64,000 nt of DNA from Phenylobacterium hankyongense (GCF_003254505.1 NZ_QFYP01000001.1:1534001-1598000); one strand, 5' to 3'. Counted from the first letter of the stretch, positions 21,451 through 29,421 are shown. The notes: generated by a model not told the origin, from the letters alone. Program-made: numbers and translations.

Positions 21451-22074
21451 GTGACGGCCCAAGACCTTTCCATGATCGCCGCCCCGGACCGCCGGGCGGG
21501 ATTCGCGCGCTGGCGCCGCCGCTCGCGCCTCATCCGCCTGCTGCGCATCGCCCTGCCGGTGAGCATCTTCCTGATCTTCGCCGGCATGGCCGGGGCGGTG
21601 GCCTACAACACCTTCGGCGCCGAGCCGCCGCCGCCCAAGGACACCAACGCGCCGATTCGGCTGGTGAATCCGCGCTTTGTCGGCCGCGACGACAAGGGCC
21701 GGGCCTTCCTGTTGACCGCGGTCACCGCCACCCGCGATCCCCAGGAGTACCAGCGGGTGCTCCTCGACCACCCGGCCCTCGTGCTCGACGAGGAGGGGAC
21801 CGATCCACTGCGCGTCACGGCGCACGAAGGCGTCTACAATGAAGGCGACGGCAAGCTCGAGGTGCACGGCGGCGTACGGCTCTCCGGGGCCAAGGCGGCG
21901 TTCGACACCGCAGCCTCGCTGTTCGACACCAAGACCGGGGAACTGGTCGGTTCAGGTCCTATTCAAGGTTCTGGGTCGCTTGGAGAAATCACCGCAAAGT
22001 CCTATGGCGTGTACGGCAAAGGCGAGCGGATGATCTTCAAAGGCGGCGTCCACACCCGCCTCGACTCGAAATAG
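21451..22074 (+). CDS. lptC: LPS export protein LptC
   Basis: A bitopic inner-membrane protein that hands LPS from LptB2FG to LptA in the periplasm. The 207 residues include one transmembrane helix (about 29-53, RIALPVSIFLIFAGMAGAVAY) and a periplasmic beta-jellyroll with NPRFVGRDDKGRAFLLTA and the repeated strands EGVYNEGDGKLEVHGGV and SYGVYGKGERMIFKGGV. GTG start after a GAGG. It is followed by lptA and lptB, the conserved order. Confidence 0.9.
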   Translation: MTAQDLSMIAAPDRRAGFARWRRRSRLIRLLRIALPVSIFLIFAGMAGAVAYNTFGAEPPPPKDTNAPIRLVNPRFVGRDDKGRAFLLTAVTATRDPQEYQRVLLDHPALVLDEEGTDPLRVTAHEGVYNEGDGKLEVHGGVRLSGAKAAFDTAASLFDTKTGELVGSGPIQGSGSLGEITAKSYGVYGKGERMIFKGGVHTRLDSK

Positions 22075-22087
22075 AAGCAGGCGGCTG

Positions 22088-22660
22088 ATGCGATTGAAGA
22101 GCCTTTTCCCGACGATGGTGGCCGCAGCGCTCGCGCTGCTGGGCGGCCCCGTGGCTGCGCAGCAACTGGCCACCAACTCCAAGTCCCCGGTCGACATCAC
22201 CGCCGATGAGCTGGAGGTGGTGAACAACAAGTGCCAGGCGATCTGGCGCGGCAACGCCGAGGCCCTGCAGGACACTGCCCGGCTGCGCGCCGACGTGCTG
22301 ACGATCTACAACCACATCGGCGGGGCCAAGCCCGGCGCACAGGGGCCGGCCTGCGGCGATATGGAGCGGATGGAGGCCCAGGGCTCGGTCTACTACGTGA
22401 CCCCGCAACAGCGCGTGCACGGCGACGCCGCGGTCTACGAGGCCGGCAGCACCACCATCACCATCACCGGCGACGTGGTGGCGGTGCAGGGCCAGAACGT
22501 GCTGCGCGGCAGCCGGATGGTGTTCAACACCCAGACCGGGCAAGGTCAGATGCAGGGCGGCGCCAAGGGCCGCAAGGGCGAGCGGCCGCGCGGGGTCTTC
22601 TATCCCAGCCAGGCCAACGCCAACTCGTCGAACACGAAACCATCACCGGCGCGCCGGTAG
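22088..22660 (+). CDS. lptA: LPS transport periplasmic protein LptA (OstA-like)
   Basis: A periplasmic LPS-binding bridge of 190 residues. The signal peptide ends near AAAQQ (about 23-25) and a beta-jellyroll opens with SPVDITADELEVVNNKCQAIWRGN. The repeats VYYVTPQQRVHGDAAVYEAGSTTITITGDVVAVQGQNVLRGSRMVF are typical OstA strands. Two cysteines (KCQAIW, PACGDM) may form a disulfide. The C-terminus is basic and disordered. It sits 13 bp after lptC and 19 bp before lptB. Confidence 0.9.
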   Translation: MRLKSLFPTMVAAALALLGGPVAAQQLATNSKSPVDITADELEVVNNKCQAIWRGNAEALQDTARLRADVLTIYNHIGGAKPGAQGPACGDMERMEAQGSVYYVTPQQRVHGDAAVYEAGSTTITITGDVVAVQGQNVLRGSRMVFNTQTGQGQMQGGAKGRKGERPRGVFYPSQANANSSNTKPSPARR

Positions 22661-22679
22661 GTCTGGAACAGGTGATCTC

Positions 22680-23438
22680 TTGAAGCAGGAACGCTTCGCC
22701 GTTCTCCCGGGACTGGTCGGCGAAGGCCTGGTCGTGGACAATATCGGCAAGTCGTTCCGCGGCCGGCCGGTGGTCAAGGGCGTGTCGCTGCGCCTGGCGC
22801 GCGGCGAGGTCGCGGGCCTGCTGGGCCCCAACGGCGCCGGCAAGACCACCTGTTTCTACATGATCACCGGCCTGATCCCGGCCGACTACGGCGCCATCTA
22901 TCTCGACGGCGAGGACATCACCGCCCAGCCGATGTACCAGCGCGCCCGCATGGGCGTCGGCTACCTGCCGCAGGAGACCTCGATCTTCCGCGGCATGACC
23001 GTCGGCGAAAACGTCATGGCCGTGGTCGAGCTGCGCGAGCGAGACCGCAAGAAGGCCCGCGAGATCGTCACCCAGCTCCTCGAGGAGCTGCATATCGAGC
23101 ACCTGCGCAACGCCCCCGCCATCTCGCTGTCCGGCGGCGAGCGTCGCCGCGTCGAGATCGCCCGCGCCCTGGCCTCCGAGCCGTCGTTCATGCTGCTGGA
23201 CGAGCCCTTCGCCGGGATCGACCCGCTGGCCATCGCCGACATCCGCGAGGTGATCGCCTATCTGAAGAAGCGCGGCATCGGCATCCTGATCACCGACCAC
23301 AACGTGCGCGAGACGCTGGACATCATCGACCGCGCCTCGATCATCCACGCCGGCGAGGTGCTGTTCGAGGGCCGGCCGGACGAGATCGTCGACGATCCGG
23401 AAGTCCGCCGCGTCTACCTCGGCGACACCTTCAGCTAG
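22680..23438 (+). CDS. lptB: LPS export ABC transporter ATP-binding protein
   Basis: The ATPase of the LptB2FG exporter, 252 residues. Walker A GPNGAGKTT, Q-loop YLPQETSIFRGM, signature LSGGERRRVEIARAL, Walker B MLLDEPFAGIDP and the H-loop (ITDHNVRET) are all intact. I start at TTG 22680 behind an AGGTGA; a later GTG (about 22734) is possible. The last 8 bp overlap the convergent WYL-regulator gene, which interrupts the usual lptB-rpoN adjacency. Confidence 0.94.
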   Translation: MKQERFAVLPGLVGEGLVVDNIGKSFRGRPVVKGVSLRLARGEVAGLLGPNGAGKTTCFYMITGLIPADYGAIYLDGEDITAQPMYQRARMGVGYLPQETSIFRGMTVGENVMAVVELRERDRKKAREIVTQLLEELHIEHLRNAPAISLSGGERRRVEIARALASEPSFMLLDEPFAGIDPLAIADIREVIAYLKKRGIGILITDHNVRETLDIIDRASIIHAGEVLFEGRPDEIVDDPEVRRVYLGDTFS

Positions 23439-24156
23439 CCTTCGCGGTCACCGACTGGGCGCGCATGGCCTCGGCCTGCGCCAGCTTCGCCTTCCGCCAG
23501 CGAGCGCGCAGCGTCGCCGGCCGCTCGGGATAGCGCTCCTCCAGGAACTGCGCGCCGGCCACCCGATCGGTGCGGAAAGTGCGGAAATCCCGGCGTAGCT
23601 CGCACCAGGCGACCAGCAGCCGCACGGTCTCGTGGTAGCCGACCGCGATCGGCCAGATGATCCGCTCGCTCTCGCGCTCCTGCTCGTCGCGATAGGTCAG
23701 GCTGATCTTGCGCGCGCCGTGGATGGCGCGGCGCACCGCGGCCATGTCCAGCCGGTCGGGCAGGGCGTTCCAGTTCGGCGCGGCGCCGCTGGCCGGCTCC
23801 AGGATCAGCGGTCGCAGGCGCTCCGGCACCGCGACGCCGATCTTGGCGATCAGGTCCTGCGCGGCCCGCGCCAGCGCCGGGTCGCCGCGGCTGGCCACCC
23901 ATTGCGCTCCCAGCACCGCCGCCTCGATCTCCTCGGCGGTCAGCATCAGCGGCGGCAGGTCGTAGCCGCCCTCCAGCACATAGCCGACGCCCGCCTCGCC
24001 GCGGATCGGCACCTGCTGGCCGATCAGGTCGGCGATGTCGCGGTAGACGGTGCGCTTTGAGGTCTCCAGTTCCGCGGCGATGGCGTCGGCGGTCACCGGC
24101 CCGCGGCCGCGCCGCAGCACCTGGATGATCTGGAACAGCCGGTCGGCGCGCCGCAT
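23431..24156 (-). CDS. HTH/WYL-domain transcriptional regulator (YafY-like)
   Basis: A 241-residue regulator with an N-terminal DeoR-like helix-turn-helix (RADRLFQIIQVLRRGRGPVTADAIAAELETSKRTVYRDIADL) and a C-terminal WYL domain (about 135-215; ISLTYRDEQERESERIIWPIAVGYHETVRLLVAWCELRRDFRTFRTDR). WYL domains bind small ligands or nucleic acids. It is divergent from a GST gene, with a strong inverted repeat in the 88-bp gap, so autoregulation plus control of the GST is the simplest inference. Confidence 0.9.
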   Translation of the reverse strand: MRRADRLFQIIQVLRRGRGPVTADAIAAELETSKRTVYRDIADLIGQQVPIRGEAGVGYVLEGGYDLPPLMLTAEEIEAAVLGAQWVASRGDPALARAAQDLIAKIGVAVPERLRPLILEPASGAAPNWNALPDRLDMAAVRRAIHGARKISLTYRDEQERESERIIWPIAVGYHETVRLLVAWCELRRDFRTFRTDRVAGAQFLEERYPERPATLRARWRKAKLAQAEAMRAQSVTAKAS

Positions 24157-24169
24157 GTCTCTCCCGCCA

Positions 24170-24197
24170 CTCTGCTGACAGAACGCTGGCGGCAGAG
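24170..24197. promoter_or_regulatory. Candidate operator between the WYL regulator and GST genes
   Basis: CTCTGCTGACAG (24170-24181) and CTGGCGGCAGAG (24186-24197) form an inverted repeat with 10 of 12 bases paired around AACG. It is the only dyad of that size in the 88-bp divergent gap, which is the normal placement for a regulator's own operator. Confidence 0.55.
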
Positions 24198-24244
24198 GGG
24201 GGGCTACTCCTTCGCCTGTGTCAACTCACGGACGGAGCTTCCCC

Positions 24245-24976
24245 ATGATCATCCTCTACGGCGTCGGCGCCGGCTTCGGCCTTCCCGAGATCAGCCCCTA
24301 CGTCACCAAGACCGAGGTGCAGCTGAAGATGGCGGGCCTCGCCTATCGCAAGGAACACGGCCAGCGGGAGCAGTCGCCCAAGGGCCAGCTGCCGTTCATC
24401 GACGCGGGCGGCGAGCGCATCGCCGATTCCACCTTCATCCGCGGCTTCCTGGAGCGGACCTACGGGATCGACTTCGACGAAGGGCTCGACAGCCGCCAGC
24501 GCGCGGAGGCCTGGGCCGTCGAGCGGATGTGCGAGAATCACCTCGCCTGGACCGGCGTCCATGCCCGCTGGCTGATCCCGGAGAACTTCGCCAAGGGCCC
24601 GGCGCAGTTCTTCGCCGGCGCGCCGCCGGCGGTGCGCGACGAGGTGCTGGCCGCGGTCGGGGCCAACCTGCGCGCCGTCGGCGTCGGTCGGCACTCGGAG
24701 GCGGAGATCGTGGCGCTGGGCGTGCGCTCCCTGGCGGCGCTGTCGGTGCTGCTGGACGACCGGCCCTACCTGATGGGGTCGCGGCCCTGCGGCGCCGACG
24801 CCACGGTGTTCGCCATCCTGGCCTTCATCCTGACGCCCTATTTCGACTCCGAGCTGCGGACCCGGGCCGAGGGCTTCGCCAACCTGGTCGCCTATGGGGA
24901 CCGGCTGATGGCCCAGTTCTATCCGGAGTTCCCCTGGCGGGCCGCGACAAAGCAGCCGGAAGCGGCGCTCGCCTGA
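24245..24976 (+). CDS. Glutathione S-transferase family protein
   Basis: A 243-residue GST-fold protein with an N-terminal thioredoxin-like domain (KTEVQLKMAGLAYRKEHG; SPKGQLPFIDAGGERIADSTFIRGFLE), then a C-terminal helical half with PYLMGSRPCGADATVFAILAFIL. The N-terminal catalytic Ser/Cys is not obvious, and the overall look is that of the metaxin/FAXC-like GST branch (my judgement). ATG 24245 follows GGAG. It is presumably controlled by the divergent WYL protein; substrate unknown. Confidence 0.82.
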   Translation: MIILYGVGAGFGLPEISPYVTKTEVQLKMAGLAYRKEHGQREQSPKGQLPFIDAGGERIADSTFIRGFLERTYGIDFDEGLDSRQRAEAWAVERMCENHLAWTGVHARWLIPENFAKGPAQFFAGAPPAVRDEVLAAVGANLRAVGVGRHSEAEIVALGVRSLAALSVLLDDRPYLMGSRPCGADATVFAILAFILTPYFDSELRTRAEGFANLVAYGDRLMAQFYPEFPWRAATKQPEAALA

Positions 24977-25054
24977 TCAAAACGCCGGCGGTTAACCAAT
25001 CGGTGGGGAACGACAGCTTAGCCTCCAGCAAGAAACAGGCCAGAGGGGGCTATC

Positions 25055-26548
25055 TTGGCGCTAGGCGCACGTTTGGAGCTTCGGCAGGGCCAGGGTCTGG
25101 TCATCACGCCGCAGCTGCAGCAGGCCATCAAGCTGCTGCAGCTGTCCAACATGGAGCTCGAAGCGTTCGTCGAGACGGAGCTCGAGCGTAACCCCCTGTT
25201 GCAGCGCGAGGAGGCCGAGCCCGAGCCGACGGCGGAGGCGGTCGCGCCCAGCGACCTTTCCACCGATCGGGTGGAGGATTCGGAGGCCCGCGCCGACCTC
25301 GACGCCAGCTACGACGACTCCTCGCCCGGCGAACGGGCCACCGGCGACACCCCGGAAGCCCCGGCCGCCGAGGCGGGCGGCGCCATCGACTGGTCGAAGG
25401 CCGGCCGCGGCGGCGGCTTCGACGGTGACGCCGAGGGCATGGAGGGCTCGCTGACCCGCGAGAAGACCCTCGCCGAGCACCTGCAGGACCAACTGGCGGT
25501 CGCCGGCCTCACCGGCCCCGAGGCGGCGGTGGCGCGCGTGCTGATCGACGCCGTCGACGAGGGCGGCTACCTGCGCGCCGACCTCGACGAGATCGCCGAG
25601 CGGCTGGGCTGCGACATGGCGCTGATCGAGAAGGTGCTGGCGGTGGTCCAGGGCTTCGAGCCCACCGGCGTGGCGGCGCGCGACGTGCGCGAGTGCCTGA
25701 TGCTGCAGCTGAAGGACCGCAACCGCTTCGATCCGGCCATGGACGCCCTGCTCGACAACCTGGCGCTGCTGGCGCGGCGCGACATGACCGCGCTGAAGCG
25801 GGCCTGCGGCGTCGACGACGAGGACCTCAAGGACATGGTCGCCGAGCTCCGGGCGCTGACGCCGCGCCCCGGCGCGGCGTTCGGCGGCGAGCCGGTGCAG
25901 GCCGTGGCCCCCGACGTCTTCGTGCGCGAGAGCGCCGGCGGCCTCTGGCACGTGGAGCTCAATTCCGAGACCCTGCCCCGGCTGCTGGTCGACCAGCGCT
26001 ACCACGCCCGGGTCAGCGCGGTCGCCCGCTCCGACCAGGACAAGACCTTCGTCTCCGAGTGCATGGCCCAGGCCAACTGGCTGGTGAAGAGCCTCGACCA
26101 GCGGGCCAAGACCATCCTCAAGGTCTCCTCGGAGATCGTGCGCCAGCAGGACGGCTTCCTGGCCTACGGCGTCGAGCACCTGCGGCCGCTGAACCTGAAG
26201 ACCGTCGCCGACGCCATCGGCATGCACGAATCCACCGTCAGCCGGGTGACCTCCAACAAGTACATCGCCACGCCGCGGGGCGTGTTCGAGATGAAGTTCT
26301 TCTTCACCTCGGCCATCCAGGCCACCGAGGGCGGCGAGGCCCACTCCGCCGAGAGCGTGCGCCACAAGATCCGCCAGCTGATCGACGCCGAGGCTAGGGA
26401 CACCGACGTGCATTCCGACGACCGGATCGTGGAGATCCTCAAGGAAGCCGGCGTCGACATCGCCCGGCGCACCGTCGCCAAGTACCGCGAGGCCATGCGC
26501 ATCCCCTCCTCGGTGGAACGCCGGCGGATGCTCAAGGAAGCGATCTAG
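25055..26548 (+). CDS. rpoN: RNA polymerase sigma-54 factor
   Basis: Sigma-54 directs RNA polymerase to -24/-12 promoters used for nitrogen control and, in Caulobacterales, flagellar and stalk genes. The 497-residue protein has region I (LELRQGQGLVITPQLQQAIKLLQLSNMEL), an acidic region II rich in Glu/Asp/Ala, a core-binding domain, an HTH (LKTVADAIGMHESTVSRVTSNK) and the RpoN box ARRTVAKYREAM. The start is TTG 25055 behind AGAGGGGG. It stands apart from lptB because a WYL/GST pair intervenes. Confidence 0.96.
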   Translation: MALGARLELRQGQGLVITPQLQQAIKLLQLSNMELEAFVETELERNPLLQREEAEPEPTAEAVAPSDLSTDRVEDSEARADLDASYDDSSPGERATGDTPEAPAAEAGGAIDWSKAGRGGGFDGDAEGMEGSLTREKTLAEHLQDQLAVAGLTGPEAAVARVLIDAVDEGGYLRADLDEIAERLGCDMALIEKVLAVVQGFEPTGVAARDVRECLMLQLKDRNRFDPAMDALLDNLALLARRDMTALKRACGVDDEDLKDMVAELRALTPRPGAAFGGEPVQAVAPDVFVRESAGGLWHVELNSETLPRLLVDQRYHARVSAVARSDQDKTFVSECMAQANWLVKSLDQRAKTILKVSSEIVRQQDGFLAYGVEHLRPLNLKTVADAIGMHESTVSRVTSNKYIATPRGVFEMKFFFTSAIQATEGGEAHSAESVRHKIRQLIDAEARDTDVHSDDRIVEILKEAGVDIARRTVAKYREAMRIPSSVERRRMLKEAI

Positions 26549-26607
26549 GTCCGCGGGCCGCGAAAACCCTTGGCGCAGGGGCCCGCAAGGCCCAGATCAA
26601 CGGCGAC

Positions 26608-27231
26608 ATGTCCGCCGCCTCCGAAATCCGTCAGCCGCTCTCCGCCATCCTGCGCGACCTCGCCGGGCAGGAGGCGCCGACCGTCTCGGTCGAACAGCTC
26701 ATGGAGCGGTTCGGCGGCCGGGCCATCGGCGCCGTGCTGCTGGTCTTCGGCCTGATCTGCACCCTGCCGCTGCCGCCGGGCAGCACCACCCTGTTCGGCG
26801 CCCCGCTGGTGCTGCTGGCGCCGCAGTTGATCGTCGGCGGCCGGGTGGCCTGGCTGCCGGCGAACGTGCGCCGGCGCGGCATCGCCACCGCCGACCTGCG
26901 CCTGGGCCTGCCGCGCGTCCTACCCTGGCTGGAACGGGTGGAGGCGGTCTCCAAGCCCCGGCTGGCCTTCCTGTTCGGTGCGGTGGGCCAGCGGCTGATC
27001 GGCGTCGTCTGCACCGTGCTGGCCTTGGTGCTGATCCTGCCGATCCCACTCGGCAACATCCTGCCGGCCGCGGCGGTGAGCGTGCTGTCGCTGGCCCTGG
27101 TCCAGCGCGACGGCCTGCTGGCGCTGGTCGGCTACGCCCTGGTGGGCGCCAGCGTCGGCGTCCTGGTGCTGGCGGCGGGCATCATCAACCGCGGCGCCCA
27201 CCAGCTGATTTCGCTATTCACGGCGGCTTGA
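26608..27231 (+). CDS. ExoD-family inner-membrane protein
   Basis: A 207-residue integral membrane protein with four or more hydrophobic segments (AIGAVLLVFGLICTLPLPPG; LIGVVCTVLALVLILPIPLGNILPA; GYALVGASVGVLVLAAGII). The duplicated 'LPLPPG/LPIPLGN' turns are the family signature. ExoD was named for effects on exopolysaccharide and alkali tolerance in Sinorhizobium; its mechanism is unknown. It lies between rpoN and hpf, an unusual interruption of that pair. Confidence 0.85.
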   Translation: MSAASEIRQPLSAILRDLAGQEAPTVSVEQLMERFGGRAIGAVLLVFGLICTLPLPPGSTTLFGAPLVLLAPQLIVGGRVAWLPANVRRRGIATADLRLGLPRVLPWLERVEAVSKPRLAFLFGAVGQRLIGVVCTVLALVLILPIPLGNILPAAAVSVLSLALVQRDGLLALVGYALVGASVGVLVLAAGIINRGAHQLISLFTAA

Positions 27232-27263
27232 CACCTTCCAGCGCCGCGCGCGTTCATTCGGTC

Positions 27264-27890
27264 ATGCAAGTTCAGATCACCGGCAAACACGTCGAACTCG
27301 GCGAGGCCCTGCGTACGCGGATCGCCGACGAACTTTCCACCAGCATAGGGAAATACTTCGACCGCGGCGGCGGCGCCGACGTCGTCGTCCTGCGTGAAGG
27401 CCATTCCTTCAAGGTCGACTGCGCCGTCACCCTGGCCTCGGGCCAGCAGCTGACCACCCACGGCCTCGGCGGCGACGCCCACGTGGCCTTCGACGCGGCC
27501 ATCGCCAAGATGGACAAGCGCATCCGACGCTATAAGCGCCGCCTGAAGGACCATCACGTGCAGGCGCAGGCCAAGCAGGCCGAGACCGCCGCCTATTTCG
27601 TCCTGCAGTCCGCCGACCTGTCGGAGGACGAGGACGACGACGAATCGATCGAGCTCTTCCCGGAGCCGATGGTCATCGCCGAGACCGAGAAGCCGATCCG
27701 CACGATGACCGTTTCGATGGCGGTCATGGAGCTCGACCTGACCGAATCTCAAACAATCGTGTTTCGCAACGCCGCGCACGGCGGCTTGGCCGTGGTATAT
27801 CGCCGCCCGGACGGCAACATCGGTTGGGTTGACCCGGAGCGGACGAAATCGGCGAACGGGGATAGGGCCGACGGAACCGACAGCGCCTGA
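27264..27890 (+). CDS. hpf: Ribosome hibernation-promoting factor, long form
   Basis: A 208-residue long HPF that dimerises 70S ribosomes during stationary phase. The N-terminal S30AE domain (MQVQITGKHVELGEALRTRI ... IAKMDKRIRRYKRRLKDHH) is joined by an acidic linker (LSEDEDDDESIEL) to the C-terminal domain (about 150-195) with MAVMELDLTESQTIVFRNAAHGGLAVVYRRPDGNIGWVDP. ATG 27264 matches the family start. Its usual alphaproteobacterial position, after rpoN and before ptsN, is kept apart from the ExoD gene in front. Confidence 0.93.
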   Translation: MQVQITGKHVELGEALRTRIADELSTSIGKYFDRGGGADVVVLREGHSFKVDCAVTLASGQQLTTHGLGGDAHVAFDAAIAKMDKRIRRYKRRLKDHHVQAQAKQAETAAYFVLQSADLSEDEDDDESIELFPEPMVIAETEKPIRTMTVSMAVMELDLTESQTIVFRNAAHGGLAVVYRRPDGNIGWVDPERTKSANGDRADGTDSA

Positions 27891-27961
27891 TTGCAATTCG
27901 AACATCCGTCACAACGGTCAGCTAGATCACGGGCCGTAAAGTTGCGGGCTTTTAGAGAACC

Positions 27962-28438
27962 ATGAACATCGGCGAACTTCTTGATCGCAACGGCATCGTG
28001 TTGCGCGTCAGCGCGGCCAACAAGCGCCAGACCCTGGCGGTGATCGCCGAGATCGCCGCCCGTACGTTCGGCCTCGACGCCGGGGTCACCCTCGACGCCC
28101 TGACCGAGCGCGAGCAGGCGGGGTCCACGGGCGTCGGCCACGGCGTCGCCGCGCCGCATGCCCGCCTAACGGGCCTGGACCGCATGCGCGGCGTGTTCGT
28201 GCGCCTGGAACAGCCGGTGGAATTCGATTCGGTGGACGACCAGCCGGTCGACCTGATCTTCGCCCTGTTCGCCCCCAAGGACGCCGGCACCGAGCACTTG
28301 CGGGCGCTCGCCCGGGTGTCGCGGCTGCTGCGTCAGCCGAAGCTGCGCGAGCACCTGCGCCAGGCCCGTACGGTCGACGCCATCCATGCGCTCCTGGTCC
28401 AGGACGGCGGGGCCACCGCCCGCTCCTCGGCCGCCTAG
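27962..28438 (+). CDS. ptsN: Nitrogen-regulatory PTS IIA protein
   Basis: EIIA-Ntr receives phosphate through PtsP and NPr to tune nitrogen, potassium and stringent responses. The 158-residue single-domain protein has the phospho-accepting histidine in VGHGVAAPHARL (about H68). It lies 71 bp after hpf and probably has its own promoter there, though no clear -35/-10 pair is visible. Confidence 0.93.
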   Translation: MNIGELLDRNGIVLRVSAANKRQTLAVIAEIAARTFGLDAGVTLDALTEREQAGSTGVGHGVAAPHARLTGLDRMRGVFVRLEQPVEFDSVDDQPVDLIFALFAPKDAGTEHLRALARVSRLLRQPKLREHLRQARTVDAIHALLVQDGGATARSSAA

Positions 28439-28465
28439 ACCCGGCGCCGCCAACACCGACCGACA

Positions 28466-28491
28466 ACAAAAAAGCCGGCTTGCGCCGGCTC
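28466..28491 (-). terminator. Intrinsic terminator for the DUF1150/hsp20 unit
   Basis: On the minus strand AGCCGGC-GCAA-GCCGGCT runs directly into TTTTTTG (28473-28467). The T-tract is on the minus-strand side only, so it terminates the hsp20-DUF1150 transcript, not ptsN. Confidence 0.85.
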
Positions 28492-28494
28492 ACG

Positions 28495-28515
28495 CCCTCC
28501 CCGGCCCGGGGAGGG
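28495..28515. repeat. Perfect GC palindrome next to the terminator
   Basis: CCCTCCCCGG (28495-28504) and CCGGGGAGGG (28506-28515) form a 10-bp perfect stem with a 1-base centre in the convergent ptsN/DUF1150 gap. It is another member of the palindromic sequences that occupy convergent gaps here. Confidence 0.75.
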
Positions 28516-28532
28516 GCGGACTGGTTGCAGAG

Positions 28533-28790
28533 CTAGTGCACCGACACCGGCGCCAGCTCATGGGCGAGGGCTGCGGCGACCGCGGACTCGCGATCGGTCA
28601 GCACCGCCAGGCGTTCGCCATCGGCCCGATGCACCGCATAGAGCGTCTGCTCGGGATCGAGCTCGAACCCCTGCACCTGGGACGACGGCACGCTCGCCAG
28701 GATCTCGGCCGCCTTTACGGGGCGGACATAAACAAGGTTCGGGGCGCCCAGGGCGGCGAACGCTTCAGTCGTCAATACGGGTGTCATCAT
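28533..28790 (-). CDS. DUF1150 family protein
   Basis: A small 85-residue acidic protein beginning MMTPVLTTEAFAALGAPNLVYVRPV, with GFELDPEQTLYAVHRADGERLAVLTDRESAVAAALAHEL after it, matching DUF1150. The family occurs beside hsp20 genes in alphaproteobacteria; its function is unknown. The first of two ATGs (28790) has GGAGG 5 bases before it. It is the second gene of the heat-shock unit, ending just before an intrinsic terminator. Confidence 0.87.
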   Translation of the reverse strand: MMTPVLTTEAFAALGAPNLVYVRPVKAAEILASVPSSQVQGFELDPEQTLYAVHRADGERLAVLTDRESAVAAALAHELAPVSVH

Positions 28791-28896
28791 GACCACCTCC
28801 AAAAACTCAACGCGTCGAACGGACGCCGGTTCAGCCGACCGTTCGGGGGAATGACGCCGGACAATCCGCACGCCATGATTTGACCGGCCACGCCCT

Positions 28897-29319
28897 TCAA
28901 CCTGCGGAGCGGATCGGGATGGTGGTGATCCGCCTCTCCGGCTGCGGCCGCGCGAGGTCGATGTGGAGCAGGCCGTGCTCCAGGGTCGCGGCGTCCACCA
29001 CCATGCCATCGGCAAGGACGAAGCTTCGGATGAAGCCCCGCGCGGCGATGCCGCGGTGGAGATAGGCCTCCTCGGGCCGGGCCGTGTCGCCGTCCCGCTT
29101 GCCGGCCACCACGAGCTGGCGGTCCTCCACGGTGACGGTGAGCTGGTCCGGCGTGAAGCCGGCGACAGCGAGCGTGATGCGCAGGCTCCCCTCGCCCGTA
29201 TCCTCTACGTTGTAGGGGGGATAGCTCTCGGCGGCCGCCTTGGCGGCGCGCTCGATCAGGCTACGGGTGTGCTCGAAGCCCAGCAGGAACGGGCTGTCGA
29301 AGAGTATCGACCGGTTCAT
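28897..29319 (-). CDS. Small heat-shock protein (Hsp20/IbpA-like)
   Basis: A 140-residue alpha-crystallin chaperone that holds unfolding proteins. It begins NRSILFDSPFLLGFEHTRSLI, typical of rhizobial-type Hsp20 proteins, then the crystallin domain (about 35-130; YNVEDTGEGSLRITLAVAGFTPDQLTVTVEDRQLVVAGK) with the AARGFIRSFVLADGMVVDAA strand. A-x-x-x-N-G-L is represented by ATLEHGLLHIDL. The 5' leader contains a ROSE-like RNA thermometer and a sigma-32-like promoter, matching thermal control. Confidence 0.93.
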   Translation of the reverse strand: MNRSILFDSPFLLGFEHTRSLIERAAKAAAESYPPYNVEDTGEGSLRITLAVAGFTPDQLTVTVEDRQLVVAGKRDGDTARPEEAYLHRGIAARGFIRSFVLADGMVVDAATLEHGLLHIDLARPQPERRITTIPIRSAG

Positions 29320-29385
29320 CCTTCAGAGTCCTCAAGGAAGCGACTCTCCGGCTGGGCCGCCCGGCAGCGGCGCGGCTCGACCGGA
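29320..29385 (-). promoter_or_regulatory. ROSE-like RNA thermometer in the hsp20 leader
   Basis: On the minus strand, the last 23 leader bases before the ATG region form AGAGTC-GCTTCCTTGAG-GACTCT. The left arm includes UCGCU and the right side AGGA, the ROSE signature U(U/C)GCU facing the Shine-Dalgarno. The AGGA is 9 bases from the ATG (29319). An upstream GC-rich stem-loop (about 29350-29372) completes a roughly 65-nt leader. ROSE elements are known from rhizobial and other alphaproteobacterial small heat-shock genes; folding has not been computed. Confidence 0.7.
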
Positions 29386-29391
29386 CAAGGA

Positions 29392-29421
29392 CTATTTGGG
29401 AGCCCGCGGGCGAACTTTCAA
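29392..29421 (-). promoter_or_regulatory. Putative sigma-32 promoter of hsp20
   Basis: Minus strand: TTGAAA (29421-29416), 15 bases, then CCCAAATAG (29400-29392), close to the heat-shock consensus CTTGAA and CCCCATNTA. The -35 box overlaps the last codons of the upstream lipoprotein gene. A start near 29385 leaves about 65 nt of leader. Confidence 0.6.

Noticed and set aside
25061..26413. A 450-codon minus-strand frame across rpoN
   Set aside because: Low-complexity, His/Gly/Leu-rich translation without homology to any family I recognise; rpoN on the plus strand has all its motifs. The same applies to many long antisense frames over addA, addB, divL, rpsA and sdhA.
28466..28491. GCCGGC hairpin as a terminator of ptsN
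   Set aside because: The T-run lies only on the minus strand, so it terminates the DUF1150/hsp20 side; on the plus strand no T-tract follows.
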